A DNA stretch of 64,000 nucleotides, from contig JAUPFV010000004.1 of the NCBI GenBank assembly GCA_036936605.1, positions 92,158,334 to 92,222,333 of the forward strand, read 5' to 3'. Under the pieces are notes generated by a model. The model did not search any database, had not been told where the DNA came from, and worked only from the letters and a program-made list of their open reading frames with translations. This document shows positions 10,150 through 19,072 of this stretch, in pieces; the first letter of the stretch is position 1; each line of letters opens with the position of its first letter. A program made the position numbers and the translations under genes. This stretch comes from Limnanthes douglasii subsp. nivea (Eukaryota; Streptophyta; Magnoliopsida; Brassicales; Limnanthaceae).

Positions 10150-11247
10150 ATGGCCACCATCGGCTTTTTCTCTCCCTCAAAACCCTTAAACCACTTGCCA
10201 TCAAAAACAGCTCTCAACTCACCGATCCTCACTAAACCCTCGACTTTGAAATGTAAGGCCTCAGTTGTAACAACGGAGCCAAACCCAGTTTTCACCTCCG
10301 TCAAGACTTTCGCTCCGGCAACGGTAGCCAACCTCGGTCCAGGATTCGATTTTCTCGGTTGCGCCGTCGATGGATTCGGCGACCACGTTGATCTGCGTGT
10401 CGACCACTCTGTCCGTCCTGGCGAGATCTCAATAGCTGATATCTCGGGTGCCAAACTCAGCACCAACCCGCTCTGGAACTGCGCCGGTATTGCCGCCATC
10501 GCTGTTATGAAGATGCTAGGGATCCGATCGGTGGGTCTCTCGCTTTCTCTCCATAAAGGCCTCCCTTTAGGCAGCGGGCTTGGATCCAGTGCCGCTAGTG
10601 CAGCTGCAGCTGCCGTGGCGGTCAACGAAATCTTCGGTAACAGGTTGAGTGACCACGAGCTGGTTTTAGCTGGGTTAGAATCAGAAGCTAAGGTTTCGGG
10701 TTATCACGCCGATAATATCGCTCCGGCGATCATGGGCGGGTTTGTACTCATCAGGAGCTATGATCCACTTGAGTTAAAACCCCTCCGTTTTCCAGATACT
10801 AAAAATCTTTTCTTTATACTAGTGAGCCCTGAGTTCGAAGCTCCAACTAAGAAAATGCGAGCAGCACTGCCAACGGAGATCACAATGGCCCATCACGTTT
10901 GGAATAGTAGTCAGGCCGGTGCGTTAGTAGCAGCTGTGCTGGAAGGTGACGTGGTGGCTTTAGGGAAAGCATTATCATCCGATAAAATCGTGGAGCCAAC
11001 AAGGGCACCATTGATACCTGGGATGGAAGCCGTGAAAAGGGCTGCATTGGAGGCAGGAGCATTCGGATGCACAATTAGCGGTGCGGGTCCTACTGCTGTG
11101 GCCGTGACGGATTCGGAGGAGCAAGGGAAGAAGATTGGGGAGAAAATGGTTGAGGCATTTATGAGAGACGGGCATTTGAAATCAAAAAGTGTGGTGCAAA
11201 GACTTGACCGTGTTGGTGCTAGGCTTGTTAGTAGTGTCTCCTTATGA
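10150..11247 (+). CDS. HSK: Homoserine kinase, chloroplastic
   Basis: Homoserine kinase (EC 2.7.1.39) phosphorylates L-homoserine with ATP to O-phosphohomoserine, the branch-point precursor of threonine and methionine in plastids. The 365-residue single-exon frame starts with a Ser/Thr/Lys-rich segment of about 50 residues that looks like a chloroplast transit peptide. The GHMP-kinase signatures follow: PATVANLGPGFD at 56-67, the phosphate-binding GLPLGSGLGSSAAS at 137-150, SGYHADN near 183-189, and the C-terminal GCTISGAGPTAVAV at 306-319. Length and lack of introns match plant homologues. The start sits in a good context (AACAATGGCC), with a TATA box at 10021 and an AATAAA at 11453. Codon use is GC-richer than the flanks. 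In Arabidopsis this gene is DMR1, whose loss gives downy mildew resistance. Confidence 0.97.
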   Translation: MATIGFFSPSKPLNHLPSKTALNSPILTKPSTLKCKASVVTTEPNPVFTSVKTFAPATVANLGPGFDFLGCAVDGFGDHVDLRVDHSVRPGEISIADISGAKLSTNPLWNCAGIAAIAVMKMLGIRSVGLSLSLHKGLPLGSGLGSSAASAAAAAVAVNEIFGNRLSDHELVLAGLESEAKVSGYHADNIAPAIMGGFVLIRSYDPLELKPLRFPDTKNLFFILVSPEFEAPTKKMRAALPTEITMAHHVWNSSQAGALVAAVLEGDVVALGKALSSDKIVEPTRAPLIPGMEAVKRAALEAGAFGCTISGAGPTAVAVTDSEEQGKKIGEKMVEAFMRDGHLKSKSVVQRLDRVGARLVSSVSL

Positions 11248-11452
11248 CGATCCTGTGAACTAAAAAAAGGTTCAGTTATTTGGCTTACTTTCTCTTGCTT
11301 TCGGTTTTGATTGCTATTGATGATTGGAATGGAGCTGAAATATCCTTGGCTTTGGGCTAACTGTTTGTTTTGTGTTTTGCTGCTTATGCAGTTAGATAGT
11401 TTTGTTCAATACACTAGAAATACATTTAGACTTTGTGTGACAAGTTATCTTC

Positions 11453-11458
11453 AATAAA
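11453..11458 (+). terminator. Possible HSK polyadenylation signal
   Basis: AATAAA occurs about 205 bp after the HSK stop codon, in sequence that turns AT-rich; a plausible near-upstream element for cleavage shortly after 11470. Confidence 0.4.
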
Positions 11459-11469
11459 AATTATGTTAT

Positions 11470-12660
11470 ATTGCTTCTTATAACACCAACCTTTGACATT
11501 TGGTTGGTTCATGTATGTCTAAGGTGCTTAGCCACAGCAGTTGGTTCATGTATGTCGAAGATGTATAGCTTGGCTATAGTATGTGTTAAAGTACTCTTGG
11601 ATCTGTGGAGTTGACTTAAAACATTGAGAGTTTGTATTTCCCCCAACAGATGAGAATTAGAGCTGTCTGATTAGTTTCAAGCTATAGATGCTGGGTTAGT
11701 TTGCTAAAAATATACATGCGAGTTATACCTATCCATCTCTTCTAGGCTCTTGTTTCAGCCAATTCCATCAGTTGTATATATCCTACCTAACCCCAAAGCA
11801 TAATGCTGAGTTTGTGTCCGTTATTATGGGTCAAATTTTTTTTTAATAGTTAGGTTTGTATCAAAATTGACTAGGTTGTAAATATTATATCATGTCAGTT
11901 TGTGTAAGGAGCCTGCATTTATTGACAGACCAAGACCTCAACTCTCTAATATGCTTTTGAAAAAGAGGCGGTCTTGAACTAGGCTAGCTATATACTTAGC
12001 ATTACAACACAGCTAGATATAGAATGAAACTCTATTGTTTGACAACTATACATAAGGCTGAAGTTTGCTATGGTTAAGTGCCTAAAGTCATGAGTTCATG
12101 ATGCCTGCATTCTGCTTTGCCCCAACCGAACATTCAAGAAGACACATTTTTCGCCAAATTTTGTTAGGGTAATGACACTGGTAAATCCAACACAATTTCT
12201 TTGGTCATTTTTATTTATCCAAATCAAATTGAAACAAGCAGAATCGATCTGAACATGAGACAATTCAGTTGTCATGAGTCATGTTTTTTAATCAAAACAA
12301 GCAGAAATACAAAATTAACGAAGTTAATAGTCCTATAAGAAAGATTTCTATGTTATGGACAGGTCTAACTCTCACGGCAAAGAATCACAAATAGCAATGT
12401 TAAGTATCCTTTCCTTTGGGTATATGTTTATAAAGTTAAAATATTTAAATTGCTGAAAACCAAGATACCATGAAAAAGAAATGTTACTCCTATTTTAAAG
12501 TCGAGGATATAAATGCTTACAGCAAAAGACCTTTAAAGTTTGGGTCGAATTGATGCTTACATATTACAACCTGGAAATGATATTCGATTCTTTGGGCCAA
12601 AAAAGAAGAACGTATGAATAACCTTAAACTATTTTTTATATAAGAAGGTATCTGAGTCCG
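11470..12660. other. Intergenic DNA between HSK and the phosphate carrier
   Basis: No reading frame or RNA gene can be supported here. A short imperfect direct repeat (GTTGGTTCATGTATGTC twice, about 11502-11556) is the only structure noticed. Confidence 0.5.
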
Positions 12661-12664
12661 TCCC

Positions 12665-13063
12665 ACCCGGGCACAATTATCGTTGGTTCCGCATGTATGG
12701 TCCGGTTTGGACTCGACCGATTCGGTAAACTACCGGGTGGATCGAGTCTGGACCGTTAAACGAAAGGAGCAAGACTGGACCGTTAAGAGTCGGGTCGGTC
12801 TGGTCCGACTTTTAACGGACGAGTTTGTTAGTTTATCATAATTTTTTTAAGGTTTTAGTTAAAAATATATATAAATTAGAATTTTTTTATATATTTTTTT
12901 TTTATCGGACCGATTACCGGGCGGACCGGTCCAGACCGGTAAAAGAATCGGTCCAGAATTTTGATTCCCAACTGGCTCCCTAAGCTATCCGGACCAATCT
13001 CGAGCATGTTTTACAGGTCCAATCCAGACGGGTTAACAGGTTGGGAGGTCCAATAAGAGCTCT
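12665..13063. mobile_element. Old hAT-like non-autonomous element (relative of 36713-37124)
   Basis: This segment aligns through most of its length with the 412-bp MITE at 36713-37124. Both have a GC-rich left part full of GGTCCGG and GACCGG motifs, an AT-rich centre (ATCATAATTTTTTT), then GGGCGGACCGGTCCAGACC and a right end with GGTTGGGAGG. The right end AAGAGCTCT corresponds to the terminal repeat of the better copy with changes. The left terminus and target duplication are not clear, so the limits are approximate. Confidence 0.65.
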
Positions 13064-13123
13064 CCATATATGTAGTCTTTTATATTTTACTTTCGTCTCC
13101 TATTCATCTTTCATGTTTTAAGA

Positions 13124-13315
13124 AATTTGCACGATCAATTCCTGTATATTTTAAAAGACCAAAAGTGACATAATATTTGAGATTTGAAAACCAAAAATGA
13201 TACAAAACTTGAGATTTAAGTGTTACGTATGAGTGTGACACAATATTTGAACAAAAAATAATACAAAATTTGAAATTTGAATACTCACATATACAGGAAT
13301 TAACCGTACAAAATT
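13124..13315. mobile_element. Small MITE with about 26-bp terminal inverted repeats
   Basis: The left end (13124-13149) and the reverse complement of the right end (13289-13315) both read through a TTAATTCCTGTATAT-type core, CAATTCCTGTATAT on one side and TTAATTCCTGTATAT on the other. They are preceded by similar TTTGCACG and TTTGTACG. The 192-bp interior is AT-rich and non-coding. I could not establish a target duplication, so the superfamily is open. Confidence 0.6.
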
Positions 13316-13887
13316 CTAAAATATAACCTGGATGTTGACAAAAATAAGGAACATTTTGATATACTAATATGGATGGGGGACCAACACTTATTTTTAGCCC
13401 TTTATATGTTATACAACCATATATCTATATATATATATTAATTTTATATTATTATTTTTAGTCGCGGTGGACAAATTAAAAAACTTGACCCGACCCGTTT
13501 GCAGTTATAATTTTTAAATCGATAGGCATCCGTTTTATGTTCCAGCTGAACCAAACCCGACCCGACAAAGAACTATCTTACCGTCCCTAGTTATATCAAT
13601 TACTTTTTTTAGGTGTGGAAAAACCTAAAACCCTAAAGATCGGTTTTTTGGTCCACCTGGAAAGGCTGGAACCTAAAACTCCAAATTTATGTTAGGGCCA
13701 AGTAATACTAACTGTAAACGTGGACATCTTTGCAACAAGCAGTTAGCATGTTCTCTCTCCAATGACGGACAATAAGCATCTGGTGTGTTTTCACATTTTT
13801 TCAACTTCTTCCAAGGAGTTTTGGTTCAAAATCAAGATTTAGATACGAAAAAGGAGGTTCTTTGTCGTTGGGTTCTTTAGCAGGATC

Positions 13888-16158
13888 ATGAGAGGGTTCG
13901 AAGGCAAGGTGTGTGAAGAGTTTTCGCCTAAGTACTATGGTATTTGCACTATTGGAGGTATGTTCAGTGCCGGGACTACTCATCTTGCCATCACTCCTCT
14001 CGATGTCCTCAAAGTAAACATGCAGGTTTTTGTCTTCTTCTTCTTCTTACATTCAAGTCTCTTGTTTTTTCCCCTGTTTTGTCGGTATCCTGTAATTGTA
14101 GAACGTTAAGGCTAGGAGCATAATAATTTTCTATGGTGCATAGCATGGAACTTTTCTCATCTCATTTGATACCGGTAATATCTCTTCTATTGAGACGATG
14201 GGTCTCTTTCATATTTGTTTTTTATTCTGTGTATCTGTTCTAAATATAAAACTAGCAAACAAGCTCCAGCCAAGTGCTTAATAGTGACCGTAGTGATTGT
14301 TTTCGCTCATCCCTAATACTAGTAATTTAACTTAGTTTAGGATATTAAAGCTAGAATTTTGAAAAGAGTTTTGTGATCCATTGCGAAAAATCCATTAGCC
14401 AATATTGCTTCTTCAGTTACTTTTATCAGATGTTTGTCGATTTCAATCCTATTTCGTTAAGAGAATCAGTAGTTAACGTTCTTGCAGGATCTGTCTATTG
14501 CATTGCCTTTATCAGGTGGAAGCTATTGAGTGACTTTAGCTATGTTAGAGACATTTTGGTCGACATTTCGAGTTTCCTCACATAGGGTGTTCATGTATTT
14601 ATAAAATGTTTCAGGTGAACCCAATAAAATATAGTAGTATGATGTCTGGGTTCTCTACCCTTTGGAATGAACAAGGCGGATTATATCTTTGGCGAGGTTG
14701 GTCAGGGAAGCTCTTTGGATATGGTTTTCAAGGTGGCTGCAAATTCGGTCTTTATGAATACTTCAAGAGATTTTACTCCAATATATTAGTCGATCATAAC
14801 AAGACTTCCATATTCTTCCTCAGCAGTGCCTCTGCCCAAGTTTTTGCTGATTTAGCTCTCTGCCCTTTTGAAGCTGTCAAAATCCGGGTTCAGACACAGC
14901 CTGATTTCGCCAAGGGCTTGAGTGATGGATTCCCGAAGCTCTATAAAACCGAAGGGCTGGCAGGGTAATAATCCAAACCTTAATCACTCTTTTGCTTCTT
15001 CTTTTTTGTTTAATAAATATTTACCAAAACAATTTTTCCCTGCAGCTTCCACAAAGGACTTGTACCGCTGTGGTGCCGCAATCTTCCATGTATTAATCCA
15101 AATCTTAATCACTCTTTTGTTTTCTTCGAGTTGTCTTTGAAATCTCATACATTTAGGCTAATCAGTTTTATATTTTTTTTTTTTACATAACTGATTGCCA
15201 ATATTCCATGTAATATATAATTTCATTAGACTTAAGAATTTTTTGTTTTCTTGTGCTGTCTTAATTTAATCTTTTGTGGTTGTTTGCATAAAAAAAAAAA
15301 TCTTTTTAGTTTTAACTTGTCTGTTTCAGTTTTGGGCTCATCATATCTATTCAATAACACTCAATAGTCAATAATAAACTCCTCGTATTATGGTTGGCAG
15401 TTTCTATGATGATGTTTTCTACATTCGAGCATTCAGTAGAATATATATATCGAGACGTAATACAAAGACGGAAGGAGGATTGCTCGAGACTTCAACAGCT
15501 TGGTGTGTCGTGTTTAGCTGGCTATACAGCTGGAGCTGTTGGTACCGTAATATCTAACCCCGCTGATGTGGTTCTTTCATCTCTTCACAATAAAAAGGCA
15601 GATACTATACTGCAGGTACTGCCGACGTGCTTAAACTTTTTATATAGTTATGTCCTATGAGGCTATGACATTAAGAAAAATATGAACTGTAATGTCTTAA
15701 TTTTCAGGCTGTAAAGAAAATTGGATTCGTTAATCTTTTCACCAGAAGTCTTCCTGTTCGGATAACAATTGTTGGACCCGTTGTTACCTTACAGTGGTTC
15801 TTCTACGACACTATCAAAGTTCTAACTGGACTGTAAGTTGCATCAGACTCTGTAGATATTTTATAGACTTGAGGATTGTTTGGTGTCATTAGGTTTTTTG
15901 GTCGTTGTCCTCTCTTCCTTCTAGTCAATAGCTTTTGGTTGAAATCACTGATGGTATATCGTGTAGGATCCTTTAAAATCGAAAGCAAAGAAAATAGAAA
16001 TTGTTGAAATCTTGATCTTTTGCTTGTACATTATCCTTGTACATTCTTAATTATCACTAATCATCCCTCTTAACTTTGAATGTTACTGCCTGATCCAATT
16101 CTCGTTATATAGGCCAACTAGCGGAGGACTGAAGAAACCTCTCGTGGCAACTAATTAA
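13888..16158 (+). CDS. PHT3;3: Mitochondrial phosphate carrier, PHT3;3/MPT1 type (six exons)
   Basis: A member of the mitochondrial carrier family that moves phosphate across the inner mitochondrial membrane for ATP synthesis. Exons: 13888-14025, 14615-14964, 15046-15089, 15401-15615, 15708-15832 and 16113-16158. All introns are GT-AG, the phases join cleanly, and the product is 305 aa. The three repeats each show the carrier signature: PLDVLK at 37-42, PFEAVK at 130-135 and PADVVL at 231-236, the last lacking the usual basic residue as in phosphate carriers. LWCRNLPFS and LPVRITIVGP are typical of the PHT3;3-like branch rather than PHT3;1. No cleavable presequence is evident. Exon 3 is only 44 nt, and introns 2 and 3 begin with nearly the same 32 bases. 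A fused read into intron 4 would end early, so splicing there matters. Confidence 0.93.
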
Positions 16159-17411
16159 TCAGCTTAAACGTTTGTTAGAAGGAGCTAAATGGCCTGTTTG
16201 GACAAAACACGGGAATGTTTCGTCCGGATCAATGCAGTATCATGAGAGGTTTCATTGCCAACTAATTTCGAAACTACATTCATTTTTTGTTGATTTTTTT
16301 ATACATTGGTTCTCATAATCTTTTGTATCGATATAGAAATCATAGGCTTGTGTTTGTGGCTTAGTACGGACGAGACTACTTGATCAGTTTTGGGAATACA
16401 AATACGAATTAGAGTATTTTGGGTGTGGAGATGTACAGATGGTATGTTGTCCAATACATAGTATGCATGTTGCTGCAAAATTGTAATAGAAGCTTGTTAT
16501 TTTACTCTCAATATAGATGATATAAAGCATTGAGGCTTCTCTTGCTCTTGAAGTAGGTTCGAAATCAAGCTTGAGCCGTGCTAAATTTCTCAAAATTTTG
16601 AGTTCTGCTTGAACATAAAAAAGGAGGTTCGGGTTTGAGCTCAAAATCTTATCTTAGTGATCAGCTGAAGCTCGATTTTCTACAAATATTTGAGTTAAAT
16701 TTGAGTACTAAACTCTTAAAATGGTGTAAAAATAATTATTCCAACAAGATTTAATTTTAAAAAACACGGTGGTCTAAATAAATTTATGATTATTTTAAAA
16801 GAAAAGATAAGCTTGATGGATGAAATACTCAAACCGTAAATGATTCGTAAATGTTTCGTGGTTACAAAAATAAGAGATCCGGAGTCGAATTATTGAGAAA
16901 AAACGGTTAAGTTAATAATAAAATAATAATTGTTTTTGTTCAAATTTTAGTATCTTATTTCATTGATTTATTAAAACATTTAAATTTTATTATATAAAAC
17001 ATTTAAATTTTATTATATAAAACATTTATGTCACAAATAAACACCCATTTTTCGACTTACCATCATAGCTCAAAACTTAAATTTAGGTCTAAGGAAGTTG
17101 AATAAATATAAGTATATTTTTTATATTTCATTATTTTCGAACAGTCCACATAGGAGACTCCGTTTTGCTGGGGTCAATTTTTTTCACTGTGTAGTTATAT
17201 TTGAAGACAAACGCCTAGCCGGAGGCGGTTCATTAGTCAGCCTTTTTCATAACTATGTCAAACTAGATGGGAGATTAATGGGCAAGCATATTGTGAAATG
17301 TAGTTGACCATTCATAATGGATAAGCATACTGTGAAATGGAGTTGAAAGAAAGACTTTTAATTTTAATAAGTGATAAATTTATTTATTCATATATGTTTA
17401 GATACATATAG

Positions 17412-17414
<3 letters not shown>

Positions 17415-17459
<45 letters not shown>
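17415..17459. repeat. (TA)n microsatellite
   Basis: About 22 uninterrupted TA dinucleotides. It creates a spurious Ile-Tyr repeat reading frame. Confidence 0.95.
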
Positions 17460-17462
<3 letters not shown>

Positions 17463-17663
17463 ATGGATTACTAATATATTTATTTTTCAATATAATTTCG
17501 AAAATAATTTTTTTAAAAGTATAATAAAAATAGATTATATAGAAATCCATTTTTTTTATTGCTGAACACGGACCATCTTTGATAGTCCGTTCCTCTCTAA
17601 ATCCAAAGACTACAATTTATTAGACATCGAAATGGATTTTTTATTTGAAAATGGATTTTTTAT

Positions 17664-17858
17664 TTGAAATGTCTTTTATTTGAAATATTTTTGTATGAAA
17701 ACTTTTTCAGATGTTTCAAATCTTTAATAAATTGCTCTAGAAAACTCATATCATCAATGGTCATAAGTTATATTTTTCGTGAACAAAATTATGTTGTTGA
17801 TTGTGTAGCAAAATACACTCTTGAAAATCAATATAACTATGACCTATCTTTCTCTTAA
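17664..17858 (+). pseudogene. LINE RNase H C-terminal scrap
   Basis: A 64-codon open segment contains ISYIFREQNYVVDCVAKYTL, which matches the end of plant LINE RNase H domains. The LINE at 59.1-62.3 kb has IHHIFKEQNRVVDWLLKW at the same place. The rest of the domain is not recognisable upstream. A short relic of a non-LTR element on the + strand. Confidence 0.55.
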
Positions 17859-18249
17859 GAACAACATTATTGCTGAAAAGCCTTAATATATGATATCATA
17901 GACTTGTTAATTGAACGTTTATATTTTCTGTAACTAATATTTTTGTAGCAAGTTTATGCATGACTACAGACATTTACAGGTTACAAGAAGGACATAATGG
18001 AATGATGAAGAACACAAGTGTAGGAAACAAACTGTTGAACCAGGTGCTTGAAGAAATGCTTCTAGATGTTGTGGAAATTGAGAGGAATGTTCCTTAAGTC
18101 ATAAGGCAGCCAAATTTGGATTAAGTACATCATGTACTAGTGAGTTTCAAATTTAAGTATCATCATGACAGAATTAATTTTGGGTAGAATTATGGCCTAA
18201 TTCTAAATGACTTTATGCATTGTAAACTCAATATAAGTTATATCATTAT

Positions 18250-18610
18250 TGGTGTGGATAATTTATAGTCGAGGGGTAATTTGGGGAGTTTGTAGGTTGA
18301 ATATTAATTATGAGTAGTGAGTAGTGAGATAAGAGAGGTGTATGCTTGTATTTAATGTTTTTGAAAAAGTCCAACTCATTGAATGAAGTTGGTTGGGGTA
18401 TTTATATTGATGTTGTGACCCATGGCCCTCCCGGGTCGGATTTTGCATTTAGGTCAATCTTTAAAGCCCAAAACCCTAAATAGTATTAGCACACAGCTGA
18501 GTCACGATTGACTTGATCGGACTGTTCACGATATACTTGGTGTAAAATATACCCGAACTTCCCCTTCGGATAAGGTAGCAATTCCCTTCCAAAAATATAT
18601 GAACCTATCA
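18250..18610 (-). repeat. Element C 3' LTR
   Basis: Its 361 bp match 39447-39807 in direct orientation. The + strand reads TGGTGTGGATAA at the left end and GAACCTATCA at the right end, so the ends are TG...CA. The polypurine tract abuts at 18611. Confidence 0.9.
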
Positions 18611-18789
18611 GTAGCCCCTTTAGTTCTTTCAAAAATATTTTGGAAGAGCTAACTTATTGATGAAAAGATCTGGATTGTGTCCGATGTGCCTTTTTAAAGG
18701 GTTGGTTATCAAGAAAAAGGACCCTGATCGGATCTGAAGTGGTTTCTTTTTGTAGATGAAAAGCCAACGGTCAAAATTTTAAAATCTAA

Positions 18790-18957
18790 CACGTGTCACA
18801 CTTTGATTCGGCCTCTCCACCGTTTTTATTCTTTGGGATTTGCACCTATTTAAATTTTAAATAGTAATTATAGTAGACTTAATAACCCCTAATCATTATT
18901 TGAATCATTTCATCTTCGCTAGAAGAAACACTCAAGTACCTTTTATCTCTATATAAA
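18790..18957 (+). promoter_or_regulatory. Antisense promoter of element C: G-box and TATA box
   Basis: On the strand opposite to gag-pol, a perfect G-box inside ACACGTGTCAC (core 18790-18795) lies 160 bp before TATATAAA (18950-18957). The TATA box is 123 bp before the start codon of the antisense gene at 19073. Element B repeats this with nearly the same G-box to TATA spacing (164 bp), including a shared TGATTCG and CCGTTTTTA after the G-box. Promoter activity is inferred. Confidence 0.6.
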
Positions 18958-19072
18958 CCAATTTTACTGTTTGTTTTTTCATAATCATAATCATTTTCTA
19001 TAGAGAGAAATTTTGAGTTTGTAGAGAGAGAAAGCTTGAGTTTGTGATCTTGCTCTAGATCAACGAAGTTAT

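Larger units (their letters stand above)
16159..18249. other. AT-rich intergenic DNA after the phosphate carrier
   Basis: The 3' UTR of the carrier gene should lie in the first few hundred bases. Beyond are short tandem repeats (a 25-bp unit ending TTTATTATATAA at about 16970-17025; a TTTTTTATTTGAAAATGGA unit at 17636-17675), a TA microsatellite and a LINE scrap. No gene is seen. Confidence 0.55.

Noticed and set aside
10107..10625. 172-codon ORF antisense to homoserine kinase
   Set aside because: It mirrors the GC-rich codons of HSK and has no independent motif, intron or promoter support.
17371..17565. ORF with Ile-Tyr repeats
   Set aside because: It is a translation of the (TA)n microsatellite.
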